IMG/VR virus record: IMGVR_UViG_3300027833_000207
Span: 1-25,156 of that record
Direction: 5' to 3' (one strand)
Origin: a virus
DNA length: 25,156 nt
How positions within the stretch are numbered: position 1 is the first letter of the stretch; every line of letters begins with the position of its first letter. The notes under the pieces are model-generated. The model saw only the letters and a list, made by a program, of their open reading frames with translations, was not told the DNA's origin and did not search any database. Shown here in pieces: positions 1-8,099 of this stretch. Position numbers and translations under genes: made by a program.

Positions 1-3000
1 ATTATTTCATTGAATCTTTTGCTAAGCTGTAAGCTGCTTTTAACTCTCGCTTGTTGCACTTTGCTCTTAACATCGAGTACAGACAAAACTTCTTTAACAG
101 CTTTAACGTTGCCTATGTGATCATCCGCAAAGTAAAAATCATTGTACCCCTCAGCAAATTTACTAAGCACCCAATTAGCTTTTGCCTGTGGGTCTGAGTT
201 AGCGAGGCCAGTAATGTTAGCTAGTGGAATGTCAAGACCAATACCTTTAAGAAATTCGTGTATAGCAAGAGCACTGTTAGCAGGTCTAGCAGTTAATATG
301 AATACGTTCTCGTTACCAAATTTTTTGTTTCTAGCAATAGCCTTCTCAAAGAACGGTCCTTTTTCTCCCTTAACAACCTTACTGAATTCACTAAAATCAA
401 ATTCAGCCCCGCTAGCCAGCATAGCGTCGCCCTCTTTAGCGAACTGGGCGGCATCAATTTTACCGGTAGTGCCGTCAGGCATTGTATATAACACGTTGCT
501 TTTAGTGGTTGCTAATGTATCATCAAAATCCCAAACGCTAATACCTCTGTTTTCTTGATCTAAGCTATTACCTAAAGCTATTGCTTTATCAAAGTTTTCA
601 GCGTTTTTAATAGCTTGATTATTAGTAATACCCTCTTGTCTTAAGTTTTTAGGAAGTAATTTAGTATTTTCTTTTATAAGCTTTTTACTGCTTTTTACAG
701 AACTTAAATGGTCTTGTAGGCCTTCTTTGGTTATAGGTACTACATTCATTGGAGCCATGCCATTTTTTAACAAAAGAGAAGTAAATGCTTGGTCGGTGTA
801 TCTAACAGGTATTCCGTCTTTTGATTTAATAAGAGGTTTTGCATAATTGCTTTTTTTATTACCCTCCCTAGGCCCATTAGACTTAAATACCTCATTAAGT
901 ATATTATCGTAAGACTTAGGTATTATAGACACAACAAAGTCAGACATTATCTCATTAAACTCTTTATCGAAATCAACTTTGCTGTCTGTGCTAAATATTA
1001 ATTGCGAAAGTTCAACTAACGTATCTGAAGCCGTTTTTGAGTGCTCGTAAACGTAACTAGTTTCGTTAGTCTCTAAAAACATAAATTCAGGAATGGCCGC
1101 TGTTCGTATTAAGCCGTCCACATTAGAATTCATGGTTTGCAAAACAGATGCCACTGCGTCCTTGTTGCCCTCAAAGTCCTCTTTTAATTTTGATTTTAGT
1201 ATTTTAGCTATTTTGTTAAGTCCCTTGCGCTGGTCCTTAGCAAACTCTTGTCTTTCTGTTATTTGATCAGCGAATTTGTTAAGATTTTTAGCGTTTTGGT
1301 CAAAGTTTATTTTTAAAGTTATATCGGTATCGTTTATAACTACTTTGCGATCCCCGGATTTAAAATCTTTAAAATCATCAATGTCAATGCTGCTGAAAAA
1401 ATCCTCCCTGTTTTTAAATATACTAAATCTTCCTGGCTCAAAAAATACCTTACCATTTTTAGTGTAGTAAGTTCCATAGCCTCTTGATATTAACGGCACA
1501 AGATAGTCTACAGTTCCTTGAGAGCCTAGCTCTTCTGAAATGTCCTTGAATAAATTCCTAGTGTTATTTAAGTTTCCTTCAGAAAGATCGGTATTTACCT
1601 CTATTCCTAGCCCTTGCTTTAAGCCTCTTTCTATTTTTAAGCTGAACATCATACGGTTTTTACCCGCGGCTATATCCATTTTAGTCATCGGGTCAAGATC
1701 GGTTTCGGTTCTGCTAATCTCGTTAGTAACCATTCTACCAAGCAGCTTTATTAAGCCAAGCATAGTTTGACCCTCCTTGTTTTTCCCACTAAGACCCATT
1801 TTTTGAACAACGTTACCGTCAGCATCGAATCCTGCTCCAATAGCATCATATATTTCTTCTACGGTAAGTTTTTGTGCAGTTCGTTCAACGTTACCAATGC
1901 CTGTTGTTTTTCTGCCGTCAATTTTATAGGCTAAGCCCATAAGGTTTTTAGGTAGCCCTGTGGATTTTCCTGAAAATCTACCTTTACGTCCACTTGCATA
2001 AGTGTAATCATCTGCACTAGTTTGTGGTAAAAATCTAAGTAAAGCTTCTGCTATTGATTCATTAGCTTCTCTTTTATAGCTAAAATCTTTGTTATCCGCT
2101 TTCTTTTCATTTAAACCGTCTTGAAAAGCGCTAACTTCCGATACAGGTACTCTTACTTCTTTTTTAGTGTCGCCTTCCTTTACAGTAAATACTGCTTGCT
2201 TTTCAGTAAATGCTTTTATAGCATTGGCGTAATCAGCTTTATTAAGATTACCGGACCTAGCAGTCAATGTTCCTTCTGTAACATTAAACATTTCTGCAAG
2301 AATGTTATTAATAAGGTTAGGCAGCTTTTTAAAGTTTTCTACTTTAGTATTTCCTTCATTTTCTTTCCAAAAATTTACAACCTGCTCTCTTGCTTGGTTG
2401 TATCTAGCTTCGCTAGCTAGTAACGCAGAAACTTTACGCTTTTCTTCGCTTCTTACAGAATCCTTGTCGTTCTCATCAAAGTTTATGTCGGAAGACGAGT
2501 CAGCCATTTTAATAAGAGCTTCTGCTCCTCTAGCAATACCTTGATCTTTACCTACAACACCTAGTCTTTCCGCTAAGCTTCGTAAACGTAAACCACCTCT
2601 TTGGAATATGATATCCTCGATGTCGTTAACAACGCTCTCGCCTTGCCTGTTGATTGTTTTAGGTTTAAACTCATTAATGGTAATACTTGTGATTTCGGCT
2701 CTTGCAGACTCTTTAAATTCATCCCTGGTTACAGCTGTTTTAGCGTTATCAGATATTTTATCATAATAAAGTTTTGTAAACAAGTTTACTGCTTTATCTA
2801 TAGGAGTTTTTAACTCTTTAGATATTTCTCGTTCAAGCTTATTAAGTTCATTAGATTTACTAACTCTTAGCGGGTTAGTTTTAAGTTCAGCTATTCTTTT
2901 GTCTTTTTCCGTTCTTTTTACCTCCTTATCAGGGATTGCTTCTATGTCCGCTATAGCTTTTTTGTTAAGTTCTTTTTCCTGTGCTATTAATTCCTTGTTT

Positions 3001-5858
3001 AATACTTGTGCTTCTGCAATTTGAGGTTCTATTTCTTTTTTTACATCGGCATCTAAAGAATACCTTCTTTTGGTTTTATCCGCCTTAGGTCTAACTATTT
3101 TCTCTTTAGTAGCTTCTTCTGCTACATCAACTGCCGCGTCTTCCTCTAGGTTTTCAGCTTCTATTAAAGCTTGATCGTAAGCCGCCTCTGCTTTCTCTAC
3201 ATTTGCAGCAAGCGTAGGATTGTCAAAGTCTTCATCTCTTAAAGCCTCGGCTTCTTCTAGCGCAGCTAATGCTGTATCAACTTTGTTTGTGGTTAAAGAA
3301 GGTTTTGCGGATTGTTTTTTCTTAGGCTGATCTTTTATAGTGGAATCCGTTAGCTTACCTTTTATACCTTTCTTTAAGGATCCCGCAAGTCCCTTGTCTA
3401 GCTTACCTTTGTTTATAGATCGGTTGTAATCTTTTATAAAGTTAAAAACATCTTTACCTGTATTAAATTTAACAGAAGCAAAGCCCATAGAACTTAGCAA
3501 TCTTCTACCAAAGTCTAATAGCTTTGTAGACATGTTTTCATTAAATTTTAATTTACCGTCAAGCATGGCTTCGCTTAACAAAGTTAAAACCTCTTCCTGA
3601 GTGTCGCCTTCTGTAATTCGGGCATCGTCTTTGTATTGCTTTAGCCTTCTTGTAAATTCATTGTCTTTAATGTCCTCAGTAGCCTCTATGCTATTTACAA
3701 AATCCAGCAAGGCGGTCCCTGTTTTCTTTTGTGCTACGGTTGATTTCAATGTTTCTCTTAAGGCGTAATGTAATACCTCATGAGCCGCCGTATTGACCAT
3801 ACCGTCTTCAAAAGCAACTGCTTTGTTTATAATAACTTCAGCTGTACCGTCTAGCCTTGGCACGTAAGTTCCGTAGCCTCCAAATTCCTGCGCGTTACTT
3901 TTATATTGGCTATCTACAGAAAATTCAGTTTCTCCTACTTTAAATGTTTTTTCGCCAGCTTCTATAGCTTTTTGCTGAGCTTCGTCGTGCAATTTTTGAT
4001 CCTCCTTGTTGATTTGATCAAACTTAGCGGCCATTTGTTTTTCATTGCCAACCTCTACAACTCCTTTGCCACCAAGCTGTTTTAATATAGCGTCAGCTTT
4101 CTTTGTTTTAGCTTCAAGTACCCCCTGCCCAGCTAATTTATCAAGTAAAGTTTTTATAGTCTCAACCCTAAGTTGCTGCGGACCAGATAAAGATTTGTCT
4201 CCTATTGTTTTTATATCTGCTTCTAGCCTAGTTTTTTCGGTTAATAACTCAACAGCTTCTCCCGCGTTAGTATCTGAAATAGTTGATGCATTCACGGCTT
4301 TAGCGGCCCCTTGTGTGTCAGCGAAGTTTCTTTTTATATTATTAGACTCTTCGACAGTAATATCTCCTTTTTTCAGCTTAACATCAAGCTCTTTATTTAA
4401 AAATGCTTGTACAGATGGGTTTAAAGACAAGTTTACTAACCCATCAGGCACCTCCGTAGTTTTGTATGCATTTGATAGGTCAGTGTAATCTGTTTCGTTA
4501 AGTTGAGCTTTAATTTTTCGCCCGTCTATTATTTGATTATATACGTTTGCGGAAGAGCCTACAGATGAAACACCCCCGCCACTCATTCCTCCTATTAAGT
4601 AAGTATCTAAGCCTTCCTTGAAATAGTCTATAGCTTCTTTTTCGCTACCTAAGTATATTTTTTCTGCTATGCTGTTTATTATGAATGTACCTTCTTCTGA
4701 AAGACCCTCTTTGTTATAGTCTTTGGCTACCTTAAGAAAAACATCTTTTACCGCTTGCTTTATAACAGGACGAGATTTACCTGTTAGGCTTCTAAACATT
4801 CCTCCTCCTATTTTCTTACTTACCAATTCTAACAATCCTTCAGATGCCCCTATTACTCCGGAATAAGCCATTGTTTTTAAATCTAAAAGCTTTCCTTCTT
4901 TTTGAGCCTCCATATTTGCTTTTGATCCCTGGGATAAAACTATTGAGGCTATTCCTACATAGGGAATCATAGCTTGGGCCATAGTAGGCAATGAGATTAT
5001 TGCATCAGAAATTGTTCTTGCCGTAGCTTCAACAAAATTGCCTCTAGCATATTCTTCTCCTATGGTGGTTTCAAATTGCACCATATTGCTTCGCACTTTT
5101 TCTATTTCCTTAGAAGCTTCCTCGTAATATAATAAACCTTGGTTAGCTAAATTTTGCGATCCTGGCAAGTTGCCTAAAATTCCAGGAGTACGAACATTCA
5201 ATATAGCCGCCCTAACCTTTGGATCAAGACTATCGAATACTTCTTTTTCGGCATCGTCCATAAATACAGCTCTGTCTACTGCCCCTATAAATTGGTTTAA
5301 GTAGGTGGGCAAAGTAGTAGCTAAGGCTCCGATCTCTTTAGTCGTTTCTTTCAAGCCTGTCCAAGTCCTTCCCGCTAAATCCCAATCGGGCGGGGGAGGT
5401 AGTTCTCCTTTTTTAAATTCCTCTTCCCACTTTTTTTCGTTAGCAGTAAAGTCTTCTTCGCTAATAGTTAATTCTAAAGGCTTATCAGCTTTTACTTCAG
5501 CATCATAGGCTTCATATTCTTTCTTAGTAACCGGTTTACCGTCTATGTTATAGTTCTCTCCCGACGGTAACTCCGTAGAACCATCGTCCAAAAGTAATTC
5601 CGTATCTTTTTGTGCTACAGTTTCCGACACTGCATCCGCACTCTTCGCAGGGTCTTGTATAAAATCCTCTTCAATTTCAGGCACTTCACCTGATATTACT
5701 TGACTAAATGCACTTTCTGGAGCATCACTAGTTTTAAATTCAGGCTCTTCTAATAATTCTATTGAATAATCATTTGCTTCAGCTTCCGCTATGCCTTTTA
5801 ATCTTTCCTCTTCAGAATTAAATGTAACTTCTTGGTCGTTTATTAAGTACTTAAACAT
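1..5858 (-). CDS. Giant multi-domain phage protein (zincin metallopeptidase + HAD phosphatase), 3' end beyond window
   Basis: The frame opens at ATG 5858-5856, 14 bases after the stop of the preceding gene, and I translated it codon by codon to the left edge without meeting a stop: at least 1952 residues, C-terminus missing. In order: an acidic N-terminus (1-150); a hydrophobic segment from about 282 to 305 with a second Gly/Ala-rich one near 325-345; a zinc peptidase motif HEVLH at 693-697 with a candidate third ligand among E755/E756; a Lys/Glu-rich, probably helical region (about 840-1000); and a HAD-type phosphatase domain with DFDDT at 1777-1781, T1856 in ILTARP, K1893 and D1912/D1913. 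It follows two probable internal virion proteins, so I infer a virion protein ejected with the DNA. Fused enzymatic domains of this kind are known from phage polyvalent proteins. Substrates are unknown. The frame and motifs are seen directly; role and location are inferred. Confidence 0.9.
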   Translation of the reverse strand, partial: MFKYLINDQEVTFNSEEERLKGIAEAEANDYSIELLEEPEFKTSDAPESAFSQVISGEVPEIEEDFIQDPAKSADAVSETVAQKDTELLLDDGSTELPSGENYNIDGKPVTKKEYEAYDAEVKADKPLELTISEEDFTANEKKWEEEFKKGELPPPPDWDLAGRTWTGLKETTKEIGALATTLPTYLNQFIGAVDRAVFMDDAEKEVFDSLDPKVRAAILNVRTPGILGNLPGSQNLANQGLLYYEEASKEIEKVRSNMVQFETTIGEEYARGNFVEATARTISDAIISLPTMAQAMIPYVGIASIVLSQGSKANMEAQKEGKLLDLKTMAYSGVIGASEGLLELVSKKIGGGMFRSLTGKSRPVIKQAVKDVFLKVAKDYNKEGLSEEGTFIINSIAEKIYLGSEKEAIDYFKEGLDTYLIGGMSGGGVSSVGSSANVYNQIIDGRKIKAQLNETDYTDLSNAYKTTEVPDGLVNLSLNPSVQAFLNKELDVKLKKGDITVEESNNIKRNFADTQGAAKAVNASTISDTNAGEAVELLTEKTRLEADIKTIGDKSLSGPQQLRVETIKTLLDKLAGQGVLEAKTKKADAILKQLGGKGVVEVGNEKQMAAKFDQINKEDQKLHDEAQQKAIEAGEKTFKVGETEFSVDSQYKSNAQEFGGYGTYVPRLDGTAEVIINKAVAFEDGMVNTAAHEVLHYALRETLKSTVAQKKTGTALLDFVNSIEATEDIKDNEFTRRLKQYKDDARITEGDTQEEVLTLLSEAMLDGKLKFNENMSTKLLDFGRRLLSSMGFASVKFNTGKDVFNFIKDYNRSINKGKLDKGLAGSLKKGIKGKLTDSTIKDQPKKKQSAKPSLTTNKVDTALAALEEAEALRDEDFDNPTLAANVEKAEAAYDQALIEAENLEEDAAVDVAEEATKEKIVRPKADKTKRRYSLDADVKKEIEPQIAEAQVLNKELIAQEKELNKKAIADIEAIPDKEVKRTEKDKRIAELKTNPLRVSKSNELNKLEREISKELKTPIDKAVNLFTKLYYDKISDNAKTAVTRDEFKESARAEITSITINEFKPKTINRQGESVVNDIEDIIFQRGGLRLRSLAERLGVVGKDQGIARGAEALIKMADSSSDINFDENDKDSVRSEEKRKVSALLASEARYNQAREQVVNFWKENEGNTKVENFKKLPNLINNILAEMFNVTEGTLTARSGNLNKADYANAIKAFTEKQAVFTVKEGDTKKEVRVPVSEVSAFQDGLNEKKADNKDFSYKREANESIAEALLRFLPQTSADDYTYASGRKGRFSGKSTGLPKNLMGLAYKIDGRKTTGIGNVERTAQKLTVEEIYDAIGAGFDADGNVVQKMGLSGKNKEGQTMLGLIKLLGRMVTNEISRTETDLDPMTKMDIAAGKNRMMFSLKIERGLKQGLGIEVNTDLSEGNLNNTRNLFKDISEELGSQGTVDYLVPLISRGYGTYYTKNGKVFFEPGRFSIFKNREDFFSSIDIDDFKDFKSGDRKVVINDTDITLKINFDQNAKNLNKFADQITERQEFAKDQRKGLNKIAKILKSKLKEDFEGNKDAVASVLQTMNSNVDGLIRTAAIPEFMFLETNETSYVYEHSKTASDTLVELSQLIFSTDSKVDFDKEFNEIMSDFVVSIIPKSYDNILNEVFKSNGPREGNKKSNYAKPLIKSKDGIPVRYTDQAFTSLLLKNGMAPMNVVPITKEGLQDHLSSVKSSKKLIKENTKLLPKNLRQEGITNNQAIKNAENFDKAIALGNSLDQENRGISVWDFDDTLATTKSNVLYTMPDGTTGKIDAAQFAKEGDAMLASGAEFDFSEFSKVVKGEKGPFFEKAIARNKKFGNENVFILTARPANSALAIHEFLKGIGLDIPLANITGLANSDPQAKANWVLSKFAEGYNDFYFADDHIGNVKAVKEVLSVLDVKSKVQQARVKSSLQLSKRFNEI

Positions 5859-5872
5859 ATATTTTTATTTAA

Positions 5873-7321
5873 TTATTTGTAAGATAATATTTGTTTTCTA
5901 ATTCTTGTAATATCTGATTCTTTTAATGCAGTAGTAGCACGCAGGAAATTGTAAAGAGATTTTGGTTCAGACAAGTCGTAAGAAATTTTATCTAAATCTG
6001 GCGCTCCCGTTACATATTCCTTGTCAGGCTTTCCTGTTTTTGTAACAGTAACTATATCACCTTCTATCTCTACATTCCTAGGCGTGTAATAACTTCCTCC
6101 TATTCTAATTCTTTTGTTCCCGCCTATTTGAAATATATCAGCTAATGCAGTTTCTTTGTCTACCCCCTCTTTCATTGCTTGATTTAGTTCTTTTGTGTAT
6201 GTGTTAAACATTTGGGAAGAGTCGCTGTCGGTAGCAGGTATTGCTCTTCGCGTCTGTACATCGTCAAAGTAGTAATTTCCTGATTTGTCTTGATATATAC
6301 CGTTAGCATCGTCAAAAAGAGAGGCTGACCTTTGAGCGACCATTACTATTTTTTGCTCATCAGTAGCGTTCTTGTATGTTTTAGGGTCTAAATTTAGGTC
6401 CTTTAAATATTCGTTCTGTAATTGAGAATTTCCAGCAGCTGATTGTATTAATGATTGCGTTTCATTAACGGCATTTTTTCTAACAGAATTAACCATGTCT
6501 GTGTTAAGCATAGATCTTGTTCCAGTTATTTTTGAACCGGACTCAAACTCTAGAAATTTCTCTCTGGAATCAATCATTTCTTCCCTTAGCTTAGCCCCGT
6601 CAAATAAAGCTTTTTTAGTAAAGCTTATTTGCTCTGTAGCTGCATTTACTTTTTTCTCTAATATAAGATCATCCGCTATACTATCAAATTCCGATGCTAG
6701 TATCTTAAATGTTTTTCCTTCAGGATTTGTAGCAACAGCATATAATTTGCCATCTTCTTCAATCATTGATCCTTTATACCCTTTAACACCACCGAAAGCC
6801 ATTACTATTGATTTAGACTGCTCGTCACTTCCGTTTTCATCTTCTGTGTAGAAAAGATTAGTGTTTAGCTTTTCTTCGTTTTGCATGAGCTCTGTTAAAA
6901 CGCCTGATGTTGCTATTATCTTTTTAGATAATCCATTGCCTTCTAATAATCCTTGTTGCAATTGCCCAAGTCTTTTAGATAGATCAGGACTAGTATTTCC
7001 GTCTACTAGCTGCGCTCTTTTAATAGAATCTATTTCACTTAAAATTCTTTCGTTGCGGGAAATAAGAGTATCTCGCATACTTTCAGACATTTCAGTAAGA
7101 CCAGCATTAAACACAGCTGAATTTTTAGCGTGGGCATTTGATATATCTATAAGCTGCTTGCTGTCCTTTAGCCTCTTTGCCTCCGCCTTTGCCTCGCGCT
7201 TTCTTTCTTCAATGCCAAATGTTTGTATACCTTTAGCTACTGCTCCAGATGCTTGGGCAAGCGCCTGAGGAATAATCATTCCTGATTTGTCCTGTATTAT
7301 TTGTGGTTGTCTGTAACTCAT
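5873..7321 (-). CDS. Probable internal virion / ejection protein
   Basis: A 482-residue protein of no family I can name. Residues about 35-60 are very rich in Lys, Glu and Ala and should form a charged helix or coiled coil. The first half is largely helical in composition, with no signal peptide and no membrane segment. A more beta-like, Gly/Tyr-containing stretch lies around 400-445. No catalytic motif is apparent. It sits between the small Gly/Ala-rich membrane-active candidate and the giant multi-domain protein, after the tail genes. In podovirus-like genomes this position usually holds proteins packed inside the head or tail and released at infection, so I infer a cargo or ejection protein. 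The ATG at 7321-7319 has an A/T-rich leader and no Shine-Dalgarno sequence. The gene ends in TAA just before the giant gene, suggesting co-transcription. Confidence 0.85.
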   Translation of the reverse strand: MSYRQPQIIQDKSGMIIPQALAQASGAVAKGIQTFGIEERKREAKAEAKRLKDSKQLIDISNAHAKNSAVFNAGLTEMSESMRDTLISRNERILSEIDSIKRAQLVDGNTSPDLSKRLGQLQQGLLEGNGLSKKIIATSGVLTELMQNEEKLNTNLFYTEDENGSDEQSKSIVMAFGGVKGYKGSMIEEDGKLYAVATNPEGKTFKILASEFDSIADDLILEKKVNAATEQISFTKKALFDGAKLREEMIDSREKFLEFESGSKITGTRSMLNTDMVNSVRKNAVNETQSLIQSAAGNSQLQNEYLKDLNLDPKTYKNATDEQKIVMVAQRSASLFDDANGIYQDKSGNYYFDDVQTRRAIPATDSDSSQMFNTYTKELNQAMKEGVDKETALADIFQIGGNKRIRIGGSYYTPRNVEIEGDIVTVTKTGKPDKEYVTGAPDLDKISYDLSEPKSLYNFLRATTALKESDITRIRKQILSYK

Positions 7322-7337
7322 GTTCTATATTTTATTG

Positions 7338-8087
7338 TTATTCTGTGTCAAGGGGGGCATCGTTTCCTCCAAAACCTCCAGCTCCTATAACAGCCCCAGC
7401 TAAACTACCAATGCCGCTAATCATTCCTGCGGTATTAGCTGCACCCGCCATATTAGCATTCGCTATATCAGCTCTAGCTTGTGATTCAAAGCCAGACATT
7501 CTATCTAATGTAGCCATATCTCTTTGCTCTTGAGCACCAAACATAAATTGCGCTCCAGCCGCTTCAGCTTGTTGTATTCTAGCTTCTTCGCTCATTTCCA
7601 TCTGTGTAAGCTGCATTTCTTTCGCCTGTAACGCCTGTTCTCCCTGCGCCCTTAGCTTTTCGTTTTGTGCTTCTTGCTGTTCTATATTAGCAGAAACCTC
7701 TTTCTTGCTTTGCTTAGCTGCTTGAGCCAACGCTGTGGCACCTCCGGCGCTCGCTCCCGTCGCTTGTAACACATCTAGTGTATTTGCTAAGGCAATATCT
7801 GTTTGCTCCATCTGGATCTCCGCAGCACTTGTGGCAACCCCTAGGTTTGCAAACGGGTTACTCAGCTCTCCACGCATTTCGTCTATCATACCTGACAAAG
7901 ATGTAACGCCTGAATAAGGATTTATAACATCTTGGCGGTTTTGTTCGAATATGGCTATTTGCCTATTAAGCCTGTCTTTCTCTCTTTGAGCTGCTTGGGC
8001 TTGCCTTTTAGCTTTGCCTCCTCCAATTATTCCTCCTACTATATTTACTGCGGCTCCTATTCCGGCTGCTATTAATGTTGCTGACAT
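7338..8087 (-). CDS. Small Gly/Ala-rich internal virion protein with hydrophobic ends (DNA-ejection candidate)
   Basis: A 249-residue protein with a striking plan. Residues 4-23 are a Gly/Ala/Ile-rich hydrophobic helix, followed by a basic cluster (KAKRQ near 25-29). The centre, about 25-210, is a Gln/Ala/Glu-rich helical region, probably coiled coil. The C-terminus, about 214-240, is again Gly/Ala-rich and hydrophobic. The N-terminal helix resembles a transmembrane segment rather than a cleaved signal, as no signal-peptidase site is evident. Short phage proteins of this type next to the tail genes are typically ejection proteins that help form a channel across the envelope, comparable in role to T7 gp14 or P22 gp7; this is an analogy of architecture, not demonstrated homology. 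It is preceded by the tail companion protein (12-base gap) and followed by the 482-residue protein (16-base gap). The leader contains AATAAAATAAA and no Shine-Dalgarno. Confidence 0.85.
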   Translation of the reverse strand: MSATLIAAGIGAAVNIVGGIIGGGKAKRQAQAAQREKDRLNRQIAIFEQNRQDVINPYSGVTSLSGMIDEMRGELSNPFANLGVATSAAEIQMEQTDIALANTLDVLQATGASAGGATALAQAAKQSKKEVSANIEQQEAQNEKLRAQGEQALQAKEMQLTQMEMSEEARIQQAEAAGAQFMFGAQEQRDMATLDRMSGFESQARADIANANMAGAANTAGMISGIGSLAGAVIGAGGFGGNDAPLDTE

Positions 8088-8099
8088 ATCTTTATTTTA

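Noticed and set aside
4045-4488. Plus-strand frame of 147 residues, and similar ones at 142-558, 6495-6851 and 6861-7268
   Set aside because: They are antisense to well-supported minus-strand genes, are rich in Ser/Leu/Phe as expected from the complement of AT-rich coding DNA, and show no domain or independent leader.
1-5858. Stop-codon recoding (TAG as Gln) as known in some crAss-like phages
   Set aside because: The genes read through with no internal TAG, and TAG is used as a normal terminator of the terminase and the 288-residue gene.
7324-7352. Sigma-70-like promoter match: TTGACA, 17 bases, TATAGA on the minus strand before the 482-residue gene
   Set aside because: Transcription would begin at about 7317, inside the coding sequence just past the ATG, and the -35 lies in the 3' end of the upstream gene. 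Bacteroidota promoters also use different motifs. Probably chance in AT-rich DNA.
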